From positions 1-64,000 of the forward strand of contig JALQPE010002141.1 of assembly GCA_030407315.1 (NCBI GenBank): a stretch of 64,000 nt of DNA, given 5' to 3'. A program made the translations under genes and the position numbers. The stretch is from Asparagopsis taxiformis. Taxonomy: Eukaryota > Rhodophyta > Florideophyceae > Bonnemaisoniales > Bonnemaisoniaceae. Within the stretch, counting starts at the first letter, position 1, and every line of letters begins with the position of its first letter. Shown piece after piece: positions 35,363-45,565 of the stretch. The notes beneath the pieces are model-generated. The model had not been told where the DNA came from. It did no database searches and worked only from the letters and a program-made list of their open reading frames with translations.

Positions 35363-36418
35363 ATGTTTCATGTTGTGCGATTATCGCTCTCTGCTCTTCG
35401 AGTCGTTGCTCACGCCTCCTTCTTCCTTGAAGCACAGCGAATTTTATTGAGGATAGTGCGCCCCACTCAGCGCGACCATCTGCGATTAGCTGAGCAGCGC
35501 ATCCTGAGTAGAGTTCGTAACCCGGTGCGTCATCGCTGGGTACCAGATGCAAACGGTAACATGATTCACGTCATTGAATGCGCCCCCACTTTGCGCTCCT
35601 CAACACAGCGCAAAATGGTTCTTTTACATGGTCACTCCATGTCTGCTGCTTTTTGGTTTCGCAACTTGGATGATCTCGTTTCATTAGGTTATCACGTTTA
35701 TGCCATTGATTTGCTTGGATGGGGCCGCAGTCACCGCCCTCGATTCCATGGGAAAACACCTGATGACACTGTCAATTGGTATCTCAGCTCTCTCTGCGAC
35801 ATTGTCTGCAAACTTTCGCTCTCCTCTTTTACGCTTGTTGGTCACAGCCTTGGTGCTTACCTCTCCATGGAATATACCAAACGTGCCCCGCATACTGTTC
35901 GTCAGCTTGTTCTTGTATCACCCGCTGCGGCTGGTCCACGTATCCCCTTCTCAAGAGCGCTATATTTTTCGCTGCCGCCACAGTCGATTGTGCGTCGTGG
36001 CGGTCTGCTCGGCTTTCTCCTTTTCCTCTTCAAGTACCCACGACGCGAGATGTATGTGAGAGACCGGTTGCGAGATTACACATACCACCTTGCCACACAA
36101 TTTCCGCCGAGTGGCGAGGTGGCGGTGTTACCAATAATCAAGTTTTCTGGCATGCGTCGTGCAGAATGTACTCGCCCGTTGATACAAAACTTGCAACTCT
36201 TCCGTAACCCTGTACATATCATATGTGGCGAGACTGATTCGTCCATGCCCATCGAGAGTGTGCATGATCTCTATGCTGAAATGAAGCGACAGGGTTTCAA
36301 TGTTGACATTTCCGTTGTGAGCGGAACCGATCATTGTCCACAGCTGGAGTCCCCAAAGAACTTCTACAGAATAATTTCCGAGCTGGGAGACCATCGTTCA
36401 CAACAAATAAGACAATAA
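35363..36418 (+). CDS. alpha/beta hydrolase, CGI-58/ABHD4-like
   Basis: The protein is 351 aa with no intron. It has the family layout: an N-terminal AEQRILSRV helix, the oxyanion strand LLHGHS (87-92), DLLGWGRSHRPRF (116-128), nucleophile elbow GHSLG with Ser162, acid Asp292 in CGETDSSMP, and His324 in GTDHCPQLE. The HX4D acyltransferase motif of CGI-58/ABHD4 reads HX4E here. A catalytic Ser is present, as in ABHD4 and unlike vertebrate ABHD5, so lipase or N-acyl-phospholipid hydrolase activity is possible. The family acts in lipid-droplet and phospholipid turnover. It lies 298 bp downstream of the ILEI protein on the same strand and converges with Raptor (121 bp between stops). Exact substrate not determinable. 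Confidence 0.85.
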   Translation: MFHVVRLSLSALRVVAHASFFLEAQRILLRIVRPTQRDHLRLAEQRILSRVRNPVRHRWVPDANGNMIHVIECAPTLRSSTQRKMVLLHGHSMSAAFWFRNLDDLVSLGYHVYAIDLLGWGRSHRPRFHGKTPDDTVNWYLSSLCDIVCKLSLSSFTLVGHSLGAYLSMEYTKRAPHTVRQLVLVSPAAAGPRIPFSRALYFSLPPQSIVRRGGLLGFLLFLFKYPRREMYVRDRLRDYTYHLATQFPPSGEVAVLPIIKFSGMRRAECTRPLIQNLQLFRNPVHIICGETDSSMPIESVHDLYAEMKRQGFNVDISVVSGTDHCPQLESPKNFYRIISELGDHRSQQIRQ

Positions 36419-36539
36419 CGACCCTGTCTTGCACAAGTTTTGTCGTTGTCATAGAGGCAGTCACTTGTTTTACAATGAAAATCTAAAAGCCTTGTACATT
36501 AGATCCCCATGACAGTTCTGAGTATACAACTTACAATTA

Positions 36540-39500
36540 CTACAGACGCCTCAAATAGCTATAGTCATCTTGTCGCAAGAGCCTATCCTTCCAACCATAA
36601 ATCATCACCGAACTGTCCACGCACCCCACCGCGAGTAAGCTAGATTCGTGTCGAAATTCTAGACTTGACACAGCTGCTAGACGATTCTGCGTTTGGAACG
36701 GACGGCTGCCACTGCCTTGATGCAATATCATTTTCACCATCTGCCGATTCGGCCCGAAAATCTTGACACATTTGGCCGTTGAACCTGATGCAATGTACCG
36801 TCCTGACGGGTGCACAGCCATAGCAGTCAACTTACTTCGGTGTGCTTGAATTCGCCTGAAATATGGCTTGTCCATCATACTTGACTGCGACACTGGTGCT
36901 CCATTCCATCTCGTATCCCACAATACGATATTACCACATATGTCAGCAGTTGCAACAACATCCGACTTTGATGGGTCCATCTTTGGGAATGTTCCAGCTG
37001 AAATCACGGGATCGTCATGATAACCCAGGGTGTTGACGGTTTGTGAAGTTGAATTCATGCGGGTATCAACAGTATTGACACGGCCATCCGATGACCCAAC
37101 AGCAAACATGTTCGGGTTAATTCGATTAAATGCTGAAACTGCAGTAGGCCATGTATTCTCTCTAACACATGTTCCTTCCCATACACATTGCTCTCTTGTC
37201 AAATCCCATACCCGCATTTTTTCATTATCACACCCACCAGCAATTAGTGAAGAAGAATCGGAGTCAAACGCGACAATAAGACCATTTCCACAGTTATGCA
37301 GAAGATCTGCAACCGACGAATTGCTGCATGAGGAACTCATACCTGTTGACTTCTGATGAGTGAACGGATGTGAATAACTAGGCCCAATGCCTACTTTGCT
37401 CCAAAATGATGTACCGGAAGCCTGGAAAGTGCTCATGATTCGATACTTTGGCCCTCTTACATCCGACTTGAAAACAGCAACTCTTCCATCATATGCACCA
37501 GCAAGAATTAGTGCTGACATACTATTTGACAATGAGCTGTACCCATCAAACTTGTCAGTAGCAAGCGGGTTCAGACATAGTATGGAGCTGACACCAACAT
37601 CAGGAACTCCTGGCGGACATGGAATCCCAAAAGAACCTTGACAACTTCCTGTAATGATATCATACACACCGACAGATCCCGTGCTATCTCCAGTTGCTAT
37701 GAGTTGATCATCGCCCATTCCAATATCACGTGGGAGAAATGTCATGGCAAGAATTGCCCCACCCCCGGCACCCATTGGATTCGAAGAAACCTCACAGGGA
37801 GCCTCAATATCCTTCTTATCGTCGTCGACCTCAGCACCAGAAACATTCCTTCTTTCCCGTTGCACCGCAAATGCTCTGAGACTTTCTTCCACAGGAGTTT
37901 CAGCACTTGACTTCTCAAATTTATCCCAAAGTGCAGCATACCGTGGGATAGGCTCTTCTTCAGGCATATAATCCACTGTAGTAGAGTCAAACTCCACACG
38001 AGAAATGCAGCCACAGCTCCATTCGTACAAGGAGAGTGCGGCGTCGCCAGCTCCAGATAAATACGAACGTTCATATCCATGTGGAAGTGGATTAGACGAT
38101 GAACGCTGGGTGCCATCTACTGCTCCAATTGACCTCAGATATGAAGTGGTCTTTGACGAAGAAAACACTGGAGCCTCTCTTGAAGGAGACATAGAGCTTG
38201 CTGCATTCAGTACTTGATACGAGAGGCTCCTTCGTGGAGGTCTTGGTGGAGAGATAGCTTTGGAGATCTTCTCTTCTCTTCCTTCCACACATTCCCTGGA
38301 ACTGGCATTACTGCTAAGAGATGACGAAGTACCGCCCATACCAGCAAGGTTGATTTGTTTCGATACGCTCTTCACCAAGTTTCCAAGTCCCTTTGCAAGC
38401 GCAATATGTGGGAGCGATCTGGGCCCATCTTCCACAACATTATTCGAGCTATTTCTGCCATCTGGATCGGAGCATGAATTATCCAACTCACACGTCTCAT
38501 CATTTAGCCCCTCTTTCACAGTGCTCGTTCTTGATAACACAGGAAGCAGGCTTGCACTGTAAACTCGTGGAATTCTGGACAATCTCAATCGAGACGGAGT
38601 GCTCAAATCAAAACTCCCACTAGAGCTTCTGACATGAATGCTTCCGTCCTTAATGGTATTGTCCGAACGCTGGCCCTGCAAAGTTTTTGATATCGCCCGT
38701 GTTGCTAAATAGTTTGCGTTGCTACGGCTTTGTGTTGTTGTGGAAAGAGGAGGGCGATCCATGGTGTCACCACGTCTCGGATAAAGCCCCCGGTCAGAAT
38801 CCGGTTGTTCAACTATATTTCTCCCAGAAGATGGGCTTCGTGCCCACATTGTGGCAGAGTCACTTCTCAAGGAACTGGGAAGAGATCCGCTGTCAGGCCC
38901 CAAATTCACATCTGGACTTGTTCGAGTTGTAGACTGAACAAAGCTTTCGTCTGATGTGCTCTCTGGCGGTGAGAACATGCGATCCATTGGGAGACTGCCA
39001 ACTTCAGAAGGTTCTTTACCTGGCACCTTCGAAACTGATGATCGCTTCAGCAGTCCATCGGACACTGCGTCGTAACTTCGTCGTGCTAGTGCAGCAACAA
39101 TTGGATGGGGATCGTAGGCTAGTTCTGACAACGCTTTCCATAGCTTTCGATAAACACATTCGCATCGCTCCAGGTTCGACTGCAACAAAGGGTCCTCTGG
39201 TTCGTCAATCCCATGCATGTCAATAACGACAGCAGCATGTACAAATCGCTCATCACGAAATTGAACTGCTCGAGCAATAGCAATTGCTATTTCTCTTCGT
39301 ACCAAGACGCTAGACTCATTCTGGGAAATTTTAGCCAGGGTGCTTCCAATCCGAAGTATCGCTTCACTCTCCTCTGGAGAGGCCGGTGTCAATCGAGCAA
39401 TCAAAGAACCTTCGGAATCCGAAACGATACTACTTTGGTGACCTTCGGAATTGATTCTACTTCTCACTGGCTGCACATCATCAGTTGACAATGAAGAAAT

Positions 39501-41711
39501 TTCTTGGGTGAGGTGCCGAAGAGGCAGCATCTTCAAGTCCTGTGGTCCAGACGATGCAGCAGGATGAGGAGTATTCTGAAAGCTGCTTCGCATTCCAGAA
39601 CTAGAATATGCCTCCTGTTCCACCTGTGCAACGCTAGCCAAAACGCCACAGAGGATAGATGATAGAGTTGTTATCGCTGCCGCACGAACATCCGGAGCAG
39701 TATCGCTAGTCACACAATTTCGAAGCGTGCGAATTAGGTCTTCCCTTGCCAGCGCTTTGTATTGAATTTGTGGATTTGACTGTCGTATCATTTCAGTCAA
39801 GCACAGACAGGACCATCTACGGACAAAGGGACTTGGGTGAGTCAGACGAGAATAACATGCATCTAGTGCACCAGCTTCGATACAAGTATCCACTGCATCC
39901 TTGGCAAGCACTGACAAAACAAACAGCGCAGCTGCAAGATAGACTGGCTCAGGATCCGGGTGATGTGGTTTCCGGAGTGATAAGAATTGTACAAAAACAG
40001 TTTCTCCTTTCTCTTTGAGAAGATCTGATCGACAGGTATCGTCAACAGCTAAAATTTTGCTCCAAATGAAAACAAGTTCTTGCTGCATTTTCGGTAGTTG
40101 GCTGTGTACTAGTCGGAGTACATACGGAAAAATGCCAACCGATAGAGCATGATCAACAGCAACAGGACCGGTCTGAAGGTACCTCGACAGCATCGAAAGC
40201 GCATTAGGTCGGAAGCTGGGACTCAATAGAACTTGTAACATAATAGGGAGCTGTTCTGGCGCCTCGCGTTGATTTGGCCCCATATTCAACCAAACGTCGA
40301 ACGCCTTCATTTGATCTTCGAAAAACGACGAAGGACGATACTCCATTCTACGGGGCGATCCACTGTTAAGTGGTTGCTCATTATTGCGCTGAGCGTACGC
40401 ATGTGAGCTGTGCGAAGCACTATGAGTCCCTTGTTTGGTTACAGAACCCTCTGCTAGTTCGGAACTAGAAGGATATTCTTCTTGAATGAGCGCCGGCAGT
40501 TGAACTAGAACTTGCTCCATTGATAAGTCGAAAGAATGCCATAGTGAGTGCTTATGTGTTGCTGGGAGAGCTGGTTGGGACATAGGTTTACAACCATAAG
40601 AACGCATGATGCGGTCGGCAAGCAGGAAATTTCTCATCAGACTGGCTAGAATTGTATCCTGCCTGTACAGTTTCATGAACAAGTCGCGGGGTAAGACGTT
40701 CCAAGCAATCGTATCAGTAATGGCAGTGAAAATCCAATGCAGCTCGCCAAGAGGCGTACGACGCTCAGTTATATTGCCTGGAATGTGGTCGAGCATTTCA
40801 TTTGTAATGTACTTGACGAGAGTGCGGTTCGCAAACCAACGCAAGGCGGTCTTCATCGGTGTAGTAAGGCAACTGGTGAAAAGATCAGCGGGAACGTCAG
40901 GGGTAGTGGGTAGAATTTCATTCTCAGAGCAGGCAGCAAGCAGGATTGAATTCCTGTGCAATGGGATCGCAGCTTCTTTGTCCCCCTTGCGATCAGCGTC
41001 AACACAATCTCGATCAAGCTGTTCCATCATTTTCTGAAAGTGCTCAAAAACTGTTCCAGCTGAATTACAATCAAAGACATAGAAACTAGGACTTCCGAGA
41101 ACTTCATGTAGGTCGTAGAGATTGAGAGGAATGTATTGTGTATAGTTTTGGTTGAAGACCCAAATCTCACCGTTCTTGGTAGGCTTTGGCACACCATGGC
41201 CGTTGTAATGGAAGAGAACTCTATCCTTCTTAGCTGCTTTGCGGAGACCAATGCATACCCTCTTGAGTTCAGCAACAGTGGGATCACCGACCACCTTGTA
41301 TCGTATTTTTGGGTACCACGACTCGTACTGGGATCTGAGAGCATTGGCAATATGCTGGAGGGACTTTGCAGGATTGTCAAAACTAGGTTCATGCCAACAC
41401 TCGAGGCGAGCGCAAGGGGAGGGCTTGGAGACGTCTGGGGGGTCTACGCCAATGTTGAGACAGAGGACGAGGGCACCGTTGACGGTTCGCATGCGATCGC
41501 GAACTCGCCACGAGTTGAGAATTTCTGGCGAGCAGATGGGCTGGGAACGCAAGGGGGAGGAAGAATGTTGGTTCAAATGAGTGTTCCACGGTTTGGCGTC
41601 TGCATGAGTTGCTGAAGCATCGCTATTAGGTGAGACTTGCTCTTCCTGTAACAGCAGGACGTGTTGAACGGCGGAGGAGTATAGAGCGGGGGAGGACGAA
41701 AGTAGTGACAT
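36540..41711 (-). CDS. RPTOR: Raptor, regulatory-associated protein of TOR (TORC1 scaffold)
   Basis: The protein is 1723 aa from ATG 41711, intronless. An open frame continues upstream without an ATG; the next in-frame Met is just before RTVNGALVL. The N-terminal RNC/caspase-like domain is highly conserved: NGALVLCLNIGVDPPDVSKP, RVLFHYNGHGVPKPTKNGE, YVFDCNSAGTVFEHF. The His of NGHG (172) and Cys of FDCNSAG (215), the dyad noted in the caspase-like fold, are both present. HEAT/armadillo repeats follow (for example SVGIFPYVLRLV and ELVFIWSKILAVD), then a Ser-rich linker of about 450 residues, and a C-terminal WD40 propeller (about 1290-1720, for example TGDSTGSVGVYD, GGCDNEKMRVWDL, VVATADICGNIVLWDTRW). 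Raptor presents substrates to TOR kinase at lysosome/vacuole membranes. The length is above animal Raptor (about 1335) because of the linker. Confidence 0.97.
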   Translation of the reverse strand: MSLLSSSPALYSSAVQHVLLLQEEQVSPNSDASATHADAKPWNTHLNQHSSSPLRSQPICSPEILNSWRVRDRMRTVNGALVLCLNIGVDPPDVSKPSPCARLECWHEPSFDNPAKSLQHIANALRSQYESWYPKIRYKVVGDPTVAELKRVCIGLRKAAKKDRVLFHYNGHGVPKPTKNGEIWVFNQNYTQYIPLNLYDLHEVLGSPSFYVFDCNSAGTVFEHFQKMMEQLDRDCVDADRKGDKEAAIPLHRNSILLAACSENEILPTTPDVPADLFTSCLTTPMKTALRWFANRTLVKYITNEMLDHIPGNITERRTPLGELHWIFTAITDTIAWNVLPRDLFMKLYRQDTILASLMRNFLLADRIMRSYGCKPMSQPALPATHKHSLWHSFDLSMEQVLVQLPALIQEEYPSSSELAEGSVTKQGTHSASHSSHAYAQRNNEQPLNSGSPRRMEYRPSSFFEDQMKAFDVWLNMGPNQREAPEQLPIMLQVLLSPSFRPNALSMLSRYLQTGPVAVDHALSVGIFPYVLRLVHSQLPKMQQELVFIWSKILAVDDTCRSDLLKEKGETVFVQFLSLRKPHHPDPEPVYLAAALFVLSVLAKDAVDTCIEAGALDACYSRLTHPSPFVRRWSCLCLTEMIRQSNPQIQYKALAREDLIRTLRNCVTSDTAPDVRAAAITTLSSILCGVLASVAQVEQEAYSSSGMRSSFQNTPHPAASSGPQDLKMLPLRHLTQEISSLSTDDVQPVRSRINSEGHQSSIVSDSEGSLIARLTPASPEESEAILRIGSTLAKISQNESSVLVRREIAIAIARAVQFRDERFVHAAVVIDMHGIDEPEDPLLQSNLERCECVYRKLWKALSELAYDPHPIVAALARRSYDAVSDGLLKRSSVSKVPGKEPSEVGSLPMDRMFSPPESTSDESFVQSTTRTSPDVNLGPDSGSLPSSLRSDSATMWARSPSSGRNIVEQPDSDRGLYPRRGDTMDRPPLSTTTQSRSNANYLATRAISKTLQGQRSDNTIKDGSIHVRSSSGSFDLSTPSRLRLSRIPRVYSASLLPVLSRTSTVKEGLNDETCELDNSCSDPDGRNSSNNVVEDGPRSLPHIALAKGLGNLVKSVSKQINLAGMGGTSSSLSSNASSRECVEGREEKISKAISPPRPPRRSLSYQVLNAASSMSPSREAPVFSSSKTTSYLRSIGAVDGTQRSSSNPLPHGYERSYLSGAGDAALSLYEWSCGCISRVEFDSTTVDYMPEEEPIPRYAALWDKFEKSSAETPVEESLRAFAVQRERRNVSGAEVDDDKKDIEAPCEVSSNPMGAGGGAILAMTFLPRDIGMGDDQLIATGDSTGSVGVYDIITGSCQGSFGIPCPPGVPDVGVSSILCLNPLATDKFDGYSSLSNSMSALILAGAYDGRVAVFKSDVRGPKYRIMSTFQASGTSFWSKVGIGPSYSHPFTHQKSTGMSSSCSNSSVADLLHNCGNGLIVAFDSDSSSLIAGGCDNEKMRVWDLTREQCVWEGTCVRENTWPTAVSAFNRINPNMFAVGSSDGRVNTVDTRMNSTSQTVNTLGYHDDPVISAGTFPKMDPSKSDVVATADICGNIVLWDTRWNGAPVSQSSMMDKPYFRRIQAHRSKLTAMAVHPSGRYIASGSTAKCVKIFGPNRQMVKMILHQGSGSRPFQTQNRLAAVSSLEFRHESSLLAVGCVDSSVMIYGWKDRLLRQDDYSYLRRL

Positions 41712-42041
41712 ATTGGCACAAGATGTGGGTTGGACAAACGAAAGGGTGAGGACGGCGCGCAGCCGGCAGCGGGGGGAATTGAACAAAGTGGACCTGACTG
41801 CGTTAGGGCGCGGTCAACAGCATTGTGTTGTTTGACGAAGAAGCTGGGCGGCGAGTGATGACGAGGCGGGTGGAGGGCGAAGGCGCGAGCTGAGAAAGTG
41901 TTGCTGTACGCGCCACCTACTTGGCCTACTTGTGCTGCCAACTGGGCGCCGTGGCTCTGCTTGATGCCTTTAAAAAAATTAATTTGCAGCGGGGCCTAGT
42001 TATACTGTCAACACGGAGGTCCGCCATCGAGAAACACACGT

Positions 42042-42866
42042 CTAATTATCATCTTCCGCACCGACAACATCGCCGCCGTCAAATCTCTCATCAACCAACT
42101 CATCTTCTTCTACGTATCCCTCCTCGTCCGCCTGCTCGTAATCGTCCTTCATATCGTATCCTTCTTCTTCACCATTCACCTGCTCAACATCTCCCCCTTC
42201 CTCGATTTCGTCACCCCCATTCACCGCCTCCTCTTCGTCTTCATACCACCACAGCGGGTCTCCAAGCCCCTGGTTATCTTCCACAACACTGTCAAACAGT
42301 GACCCGATTAAAGACATTGCCGAGCTCTCTTTTTCTACCTCTCGCTCCGACGGTGGCACGCTGGACCAATCTTCATATTGACTTTCTACCACTCGGAATA
42401 CACACTCGTTTGATACGTCCATGTACAGCGCTTGCGCTGTTGCCCCATCTCCCGTTTCGCCCTCTCCAAACTCAGGCCGCCAGATCCAAACTTTCTCCTC
42501 TCTGTCCCAATCAGTAGGCACAGGCAGTTTCGCCTTAGGAATATGTATCGAATCAAAGAAGCCCATTTCAACAAATAGTCCGCATTCATTCGATGCGTTG
42601 ATCCGCGAAAACACAACCTCACCTTCGAACGGCGCAAACACTACCATTCGAAATACACACACAGTACTCGATTGTCCTGATTGCATTACCAGACGGTCTT
42701 CACCAATGCTCACCCAATCCCACAAGGCAACACAAAGTCCTACCCCCGGTATCACACTGTCACTAAACTTTTTGTTCACCATATGCTCCAGTGCCGCCAG
42801 CCGCTCAATTCCAAACAGCTTGGCCGGTACCTGAATGGTTTCTTCGATGATTACTAACTTGAACAT
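42042..42866 (-). CDS. RPC25: RNA polymerase III subunit RPC8/RPC25 (Rpb7-like)
   Basis: The protein is 274 aa. It starts MFKLVIIEETIQVPAKLFG and contains NVGLC-like GVGLCVALWDW, FRMVVFAPFEGEVV, GLFVEMGFFDSIHIPKAKLP and VWIWRPE, which follow the Rpb7-type tip domain (about 1-80) and the OB/S1 domain (about 81-170) of POLR3H/Rpc25. This stalk subunit pairs with RPC9 (CGRP-RCP type) and helps Pol III initiation on tRNA and 5S genes. The last ~80 residues are an acidic tail (runs of Glu/Asp with Gly), longer than in human RPC8 (204 aa). It lies 330 bp behind the Raptor start on the same strand. Confidence 0.93.
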   Translation of the reverse strand: MFKLVIIEETIQVPAKLFGIERLAALEHMVNKKFSDSVIPGVGLCVALWDWVSIGEDRLVMQSGQSSTVCVFRMVVFAPFEGEVVFSRINASNECGLFVEMGFFDSIHIPKAKLPVPTDWDREEKVWIWRPEFGEGETGDGATAQALYMDVSNECVFRVVESQYEDWSSVPPSEREVEKESSAMSLIGSLFDSVVEDNQGLGDPLWWYEDEEEAVNGGDEIEEGGDVEQVNGEEEGYDMKDDYEQADEEGYVEEDELVDERFDGGDVVGAEDDN

Positions 42867-43910
42867 TGCGCTTGCCCAACTGTTATCGCATTTGGTCGCC
42901 GTAAATGTTTGCGTCTCTTACAACACTTTCACTGCTAATCCCCCAGCGCATTTCTTTTAGAACATGGCATGACTGCGATCAAGCGCCAACAACTTGCTTG
43001 CGGCGTCGAACTAAGAGACCTCGTTTGTCGGATTCGACGCGTGCACCATCAACTTTGAAATATTTTTCAGCCAAAAGAAAAAAATCTTAGTTCTCAAAAC
43101 ATTATATGTCGCCGTGTCCAGCCGCCGCCGATTCGTCCGCCGTTCCATCAAGCAGTCCAAATCACCCTATAAATACCACGTCCGACACCACCAGTACTTC
43201 GAAACACTTTCGGCAACGATGCGAATGTGCTGAAAGGTAAGTGACTTCAGTCGCAAGGCGTCCTTTTCATTGTTGGTGGCAGTGATGAAATGGCCTGAAT
43301 ACCAGTTCTGCTTCTTATGTGTTCGATGAAGATAGGCCACTCTCTGAGCTTTACCCCAACAAGGCGTACAGTTGATGACGGAATTATCTAACCTATCCTT
43401 TTTCTGTACCATGAAAACTCTCGGTACCTGCAGTTGCGCGAGATTTGCTCCAAATGGTAGGTTGGTTGGCTGCCATTGAAATGATCGCTCTGATGATGAT
43501 TTCTGTCATCTAGACACCTCTACTAGGACGGGTTCCATACCCTATGAACGAAATATTTTGCTTCAAAAATCTCTACTGAAGAGCTTGTCGATTTCGGAGG
43601 AAAGCGTGCCGAAACAGCGTTCTGACGTGTTTTGTCTGGTATTTCGATTCGTTTCAGCTAGGCCTGTGATGTATAATACCTTATCACGTAATTTGGTGTA
43701 CGATAGAGCTGCCGTGTACATGTAGAAGTGGAATGCCACTATCCGTGTGGTTCAGTAAAGGCATTTGAAACTGCAACAGTTTTCCAGTCCCTAATCCGTA
43801 TACGTCCTGACCATTGCACAATTTCGCTGCGGACCATCTTTACATTTAGCTCTTAGGCACGTATTCAGAAACACCTTACGATGAAAGTTGTTCGCCATAT
43901 CCAAGTCAAA
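42867..43910. other. intergenic stretch, about 1 kb
   Basis: No convincing protein gene. An 81-residue minus-strand frame (43167-43412) has no family resemblance. A C/D-box snoRNA candidate sits at 43487-43584. Confidence 0.4.
43487..43584 (+). ncRNA. possible C/D-box small nucleolar RNA
   Basis: A terminal stem GCTCT (43487-43491) and AGAGC (43580-43584) brackets a perfect C box ATGATGA (43493-43499) and D box CTGA (43576-43579). The spacing of about 77 nt between boxes is normal for this class. Internal D'/C' boxes are weak and I could not match the guide (TTCAAAAATCTCTA before the D box) to rRNA. Chance occurrence is possible. Confidence 0.28.
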
Positions 43911-45008
43911 TTAGCTATCCTTCTTCTCGTCACCCTTCGGAGCCGAGCTCTCCGCCTCGGCTTCTGCCCTCGACATTTCAATTGCCCGCCGCAACATCTC
44001 TGCATCGGCATCATCGCCGTCGACGTCCATTGCTTCACCTCCGCCGTCGCCGGTACCGTACAAATCGTCATCATTATCGTCATACCCAGCTGATGCAGCT
44101 CCAGCGGACGTACCGGCTGCATCCCCACTAGATTTGGGTTGATTCGACCCCGTGCCTGCGCCTGTTTCTGCAGCACCTTCGGCATTCCCTTCCATCTCGC
44201 GAGCTTGCTGAGCACGGTGCTCCTCCATTGAAATTCGCAAAACCATAGCCAATTCTGGATCCACTGCCGGATCCACACCATGAGGAAATTCACTAGCACC
44301 GCCGCCATCTCCACCAGCACCAGCACCGAAACTACCACCTCCGCTGGCTCTATCCATGTAGATTTCAGAGTTCATGAGCGCGTCTGCCAAGTTTGACCCC
44401 CCGGCAGCGATGTGCAATACTCGAGAGTTGTCATTGGAATTGACAGCTTCAATGAAAGCATCGATCTTGGTGACGTTGTCACCTTCTAGTCCAACATTGA
44501 TAACATCAACAGCGACGCTGTTCTTCTTGAGTTTTTTTCCGAGCCTGACGAGGCTTTCTACTTGAGCGAGCACGGGACTGCTGACGAATACCACGATGCG
44601 CTGGCGCTGATTGAGATTCTGACGATGCTTTAAAGCGAGCTGGGCCTTTTGAATACCGGCAACGAAATCAGCCATGCCGTCAAACTTCACATCATGCATA
44701 CAGGTGAAAACACGCCCCAGATCGCGCGTGGATGTGATGAGTATTCTGGCACTTCTGCCGGCAAGAGTTAACAAACCGACTGAACTCTCAGCATTGGACT
44801 GTACCTTTGCAGTGCAAAGCACATTAACCGAGTCGACCTGAGCTGCCTGTTTACATTGAGAGACGATTGCGAATTAGTTGGCGGTGCAAAATCAAATCGA
44901 GGCGAAGGACACTAAGAAATGACAACTTACGAAGCGGCTGGGAGCGAAATCGCCATTGCGGCTGTACTCGGAGTTGTCCAGGCAAACAATTGTGGATTCT
45001 AAAACCAT
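43911..45008 (-). CDS. RPN10: 26S proteasome regulatory subunit RPN10 (PSMD4), two exons
   Basis: Exon 1 is 45008-44931 (MVLESTIVCLDNSEYSRNGD then FAPSRF), intron 44930-44847 (GTAAGT...ACAG, 84 nt), exon 2 44846-43911; 337 aa in total. The junction gives ...APSRF/AAQVDSVNVL, matching the family. The N-terminal VWA domain (about 1-190) docks on the proteasome lid and base; LALKHRQNLNQRQRIVVFV is diagnostic. Two ubiquitin-interacting motifs follow: LAMVLRISMEEHRA (about 225-239) and AEMLRRAIEMSRAEA (about 309-323), the second in an acidic C-terminus. The protein is a ubiquitin receptor for proteasome substrates. The tail between the UIMs is Gly/Ala-rich and disordered. Confidence 0.95.
44847..44930 (-). 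other. intron of RPN10
   Basis: 84 nt; donor GTAAGT directly after the codon for Phe26, acceptor ACAG before GCAGCTCAG. Phase 0. Removing it restores the conserved Rpn10 N-terminus. Confidence 0.9.
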
Positions 45009-45565
45009 TTCGGCGCGGCGATGAAGTCGAGCAGTTTCTCGGAACACAGAGCAAATGCTGGGCAGGGCAGCTGCAGAGTGGTCGAGGAAGTGGCTGGAAA
45101 ATGAGTGCATCGCATTCCAGCCAATTGCTACAATAGTGCGCAGTACTGGAACATTGAAAATTTTAGTATGATGAAATGTTTTTAACAAATAAATTAATGG
45201 TGGTCCTGGCGACCCAATGTGACTGACTAGTCGAGACAACAATGAAGTGACAATGTCTTGTCGGCGGAACGGAATGGATCAGGGGTGATGTGTCGACGAG
45301 TGTTGTCGGATTCAGACGCATGTTGCAAACACAAGCTGATGTCCAAAGCTACGATGTCAGCCGGAGCAAAGTGTTGAAAACGCAATGATTGCTTGATTCA
45401 TGTACTTATTGCACGTACAGCGCAGGTACAGCACGGACTACACAACCGTTAAACTAGCACATGACCAAAAAGGTACAACATCATAGGCATGTGAAACTGT
45501 CTATAGAAGCGGAAATGAGTATTGATGCCTAACGCTAGGCAGCTGCCGTTTGTTAGTGACATAAG
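45009..45565. other. intergenic stretch between RPN10 and the next minus-strand gene
   Basis: Presumed RPN10 promoter and the 3' flank of the neighbouring gene. No gene seen. Confidence 0.4.

Noticed and set aside
41712..41786. Upstream extension of Raptor by 25 residues
   Set aside because: The open frame continues but begins without an ATG; the first in-frame ATG is at 41711.
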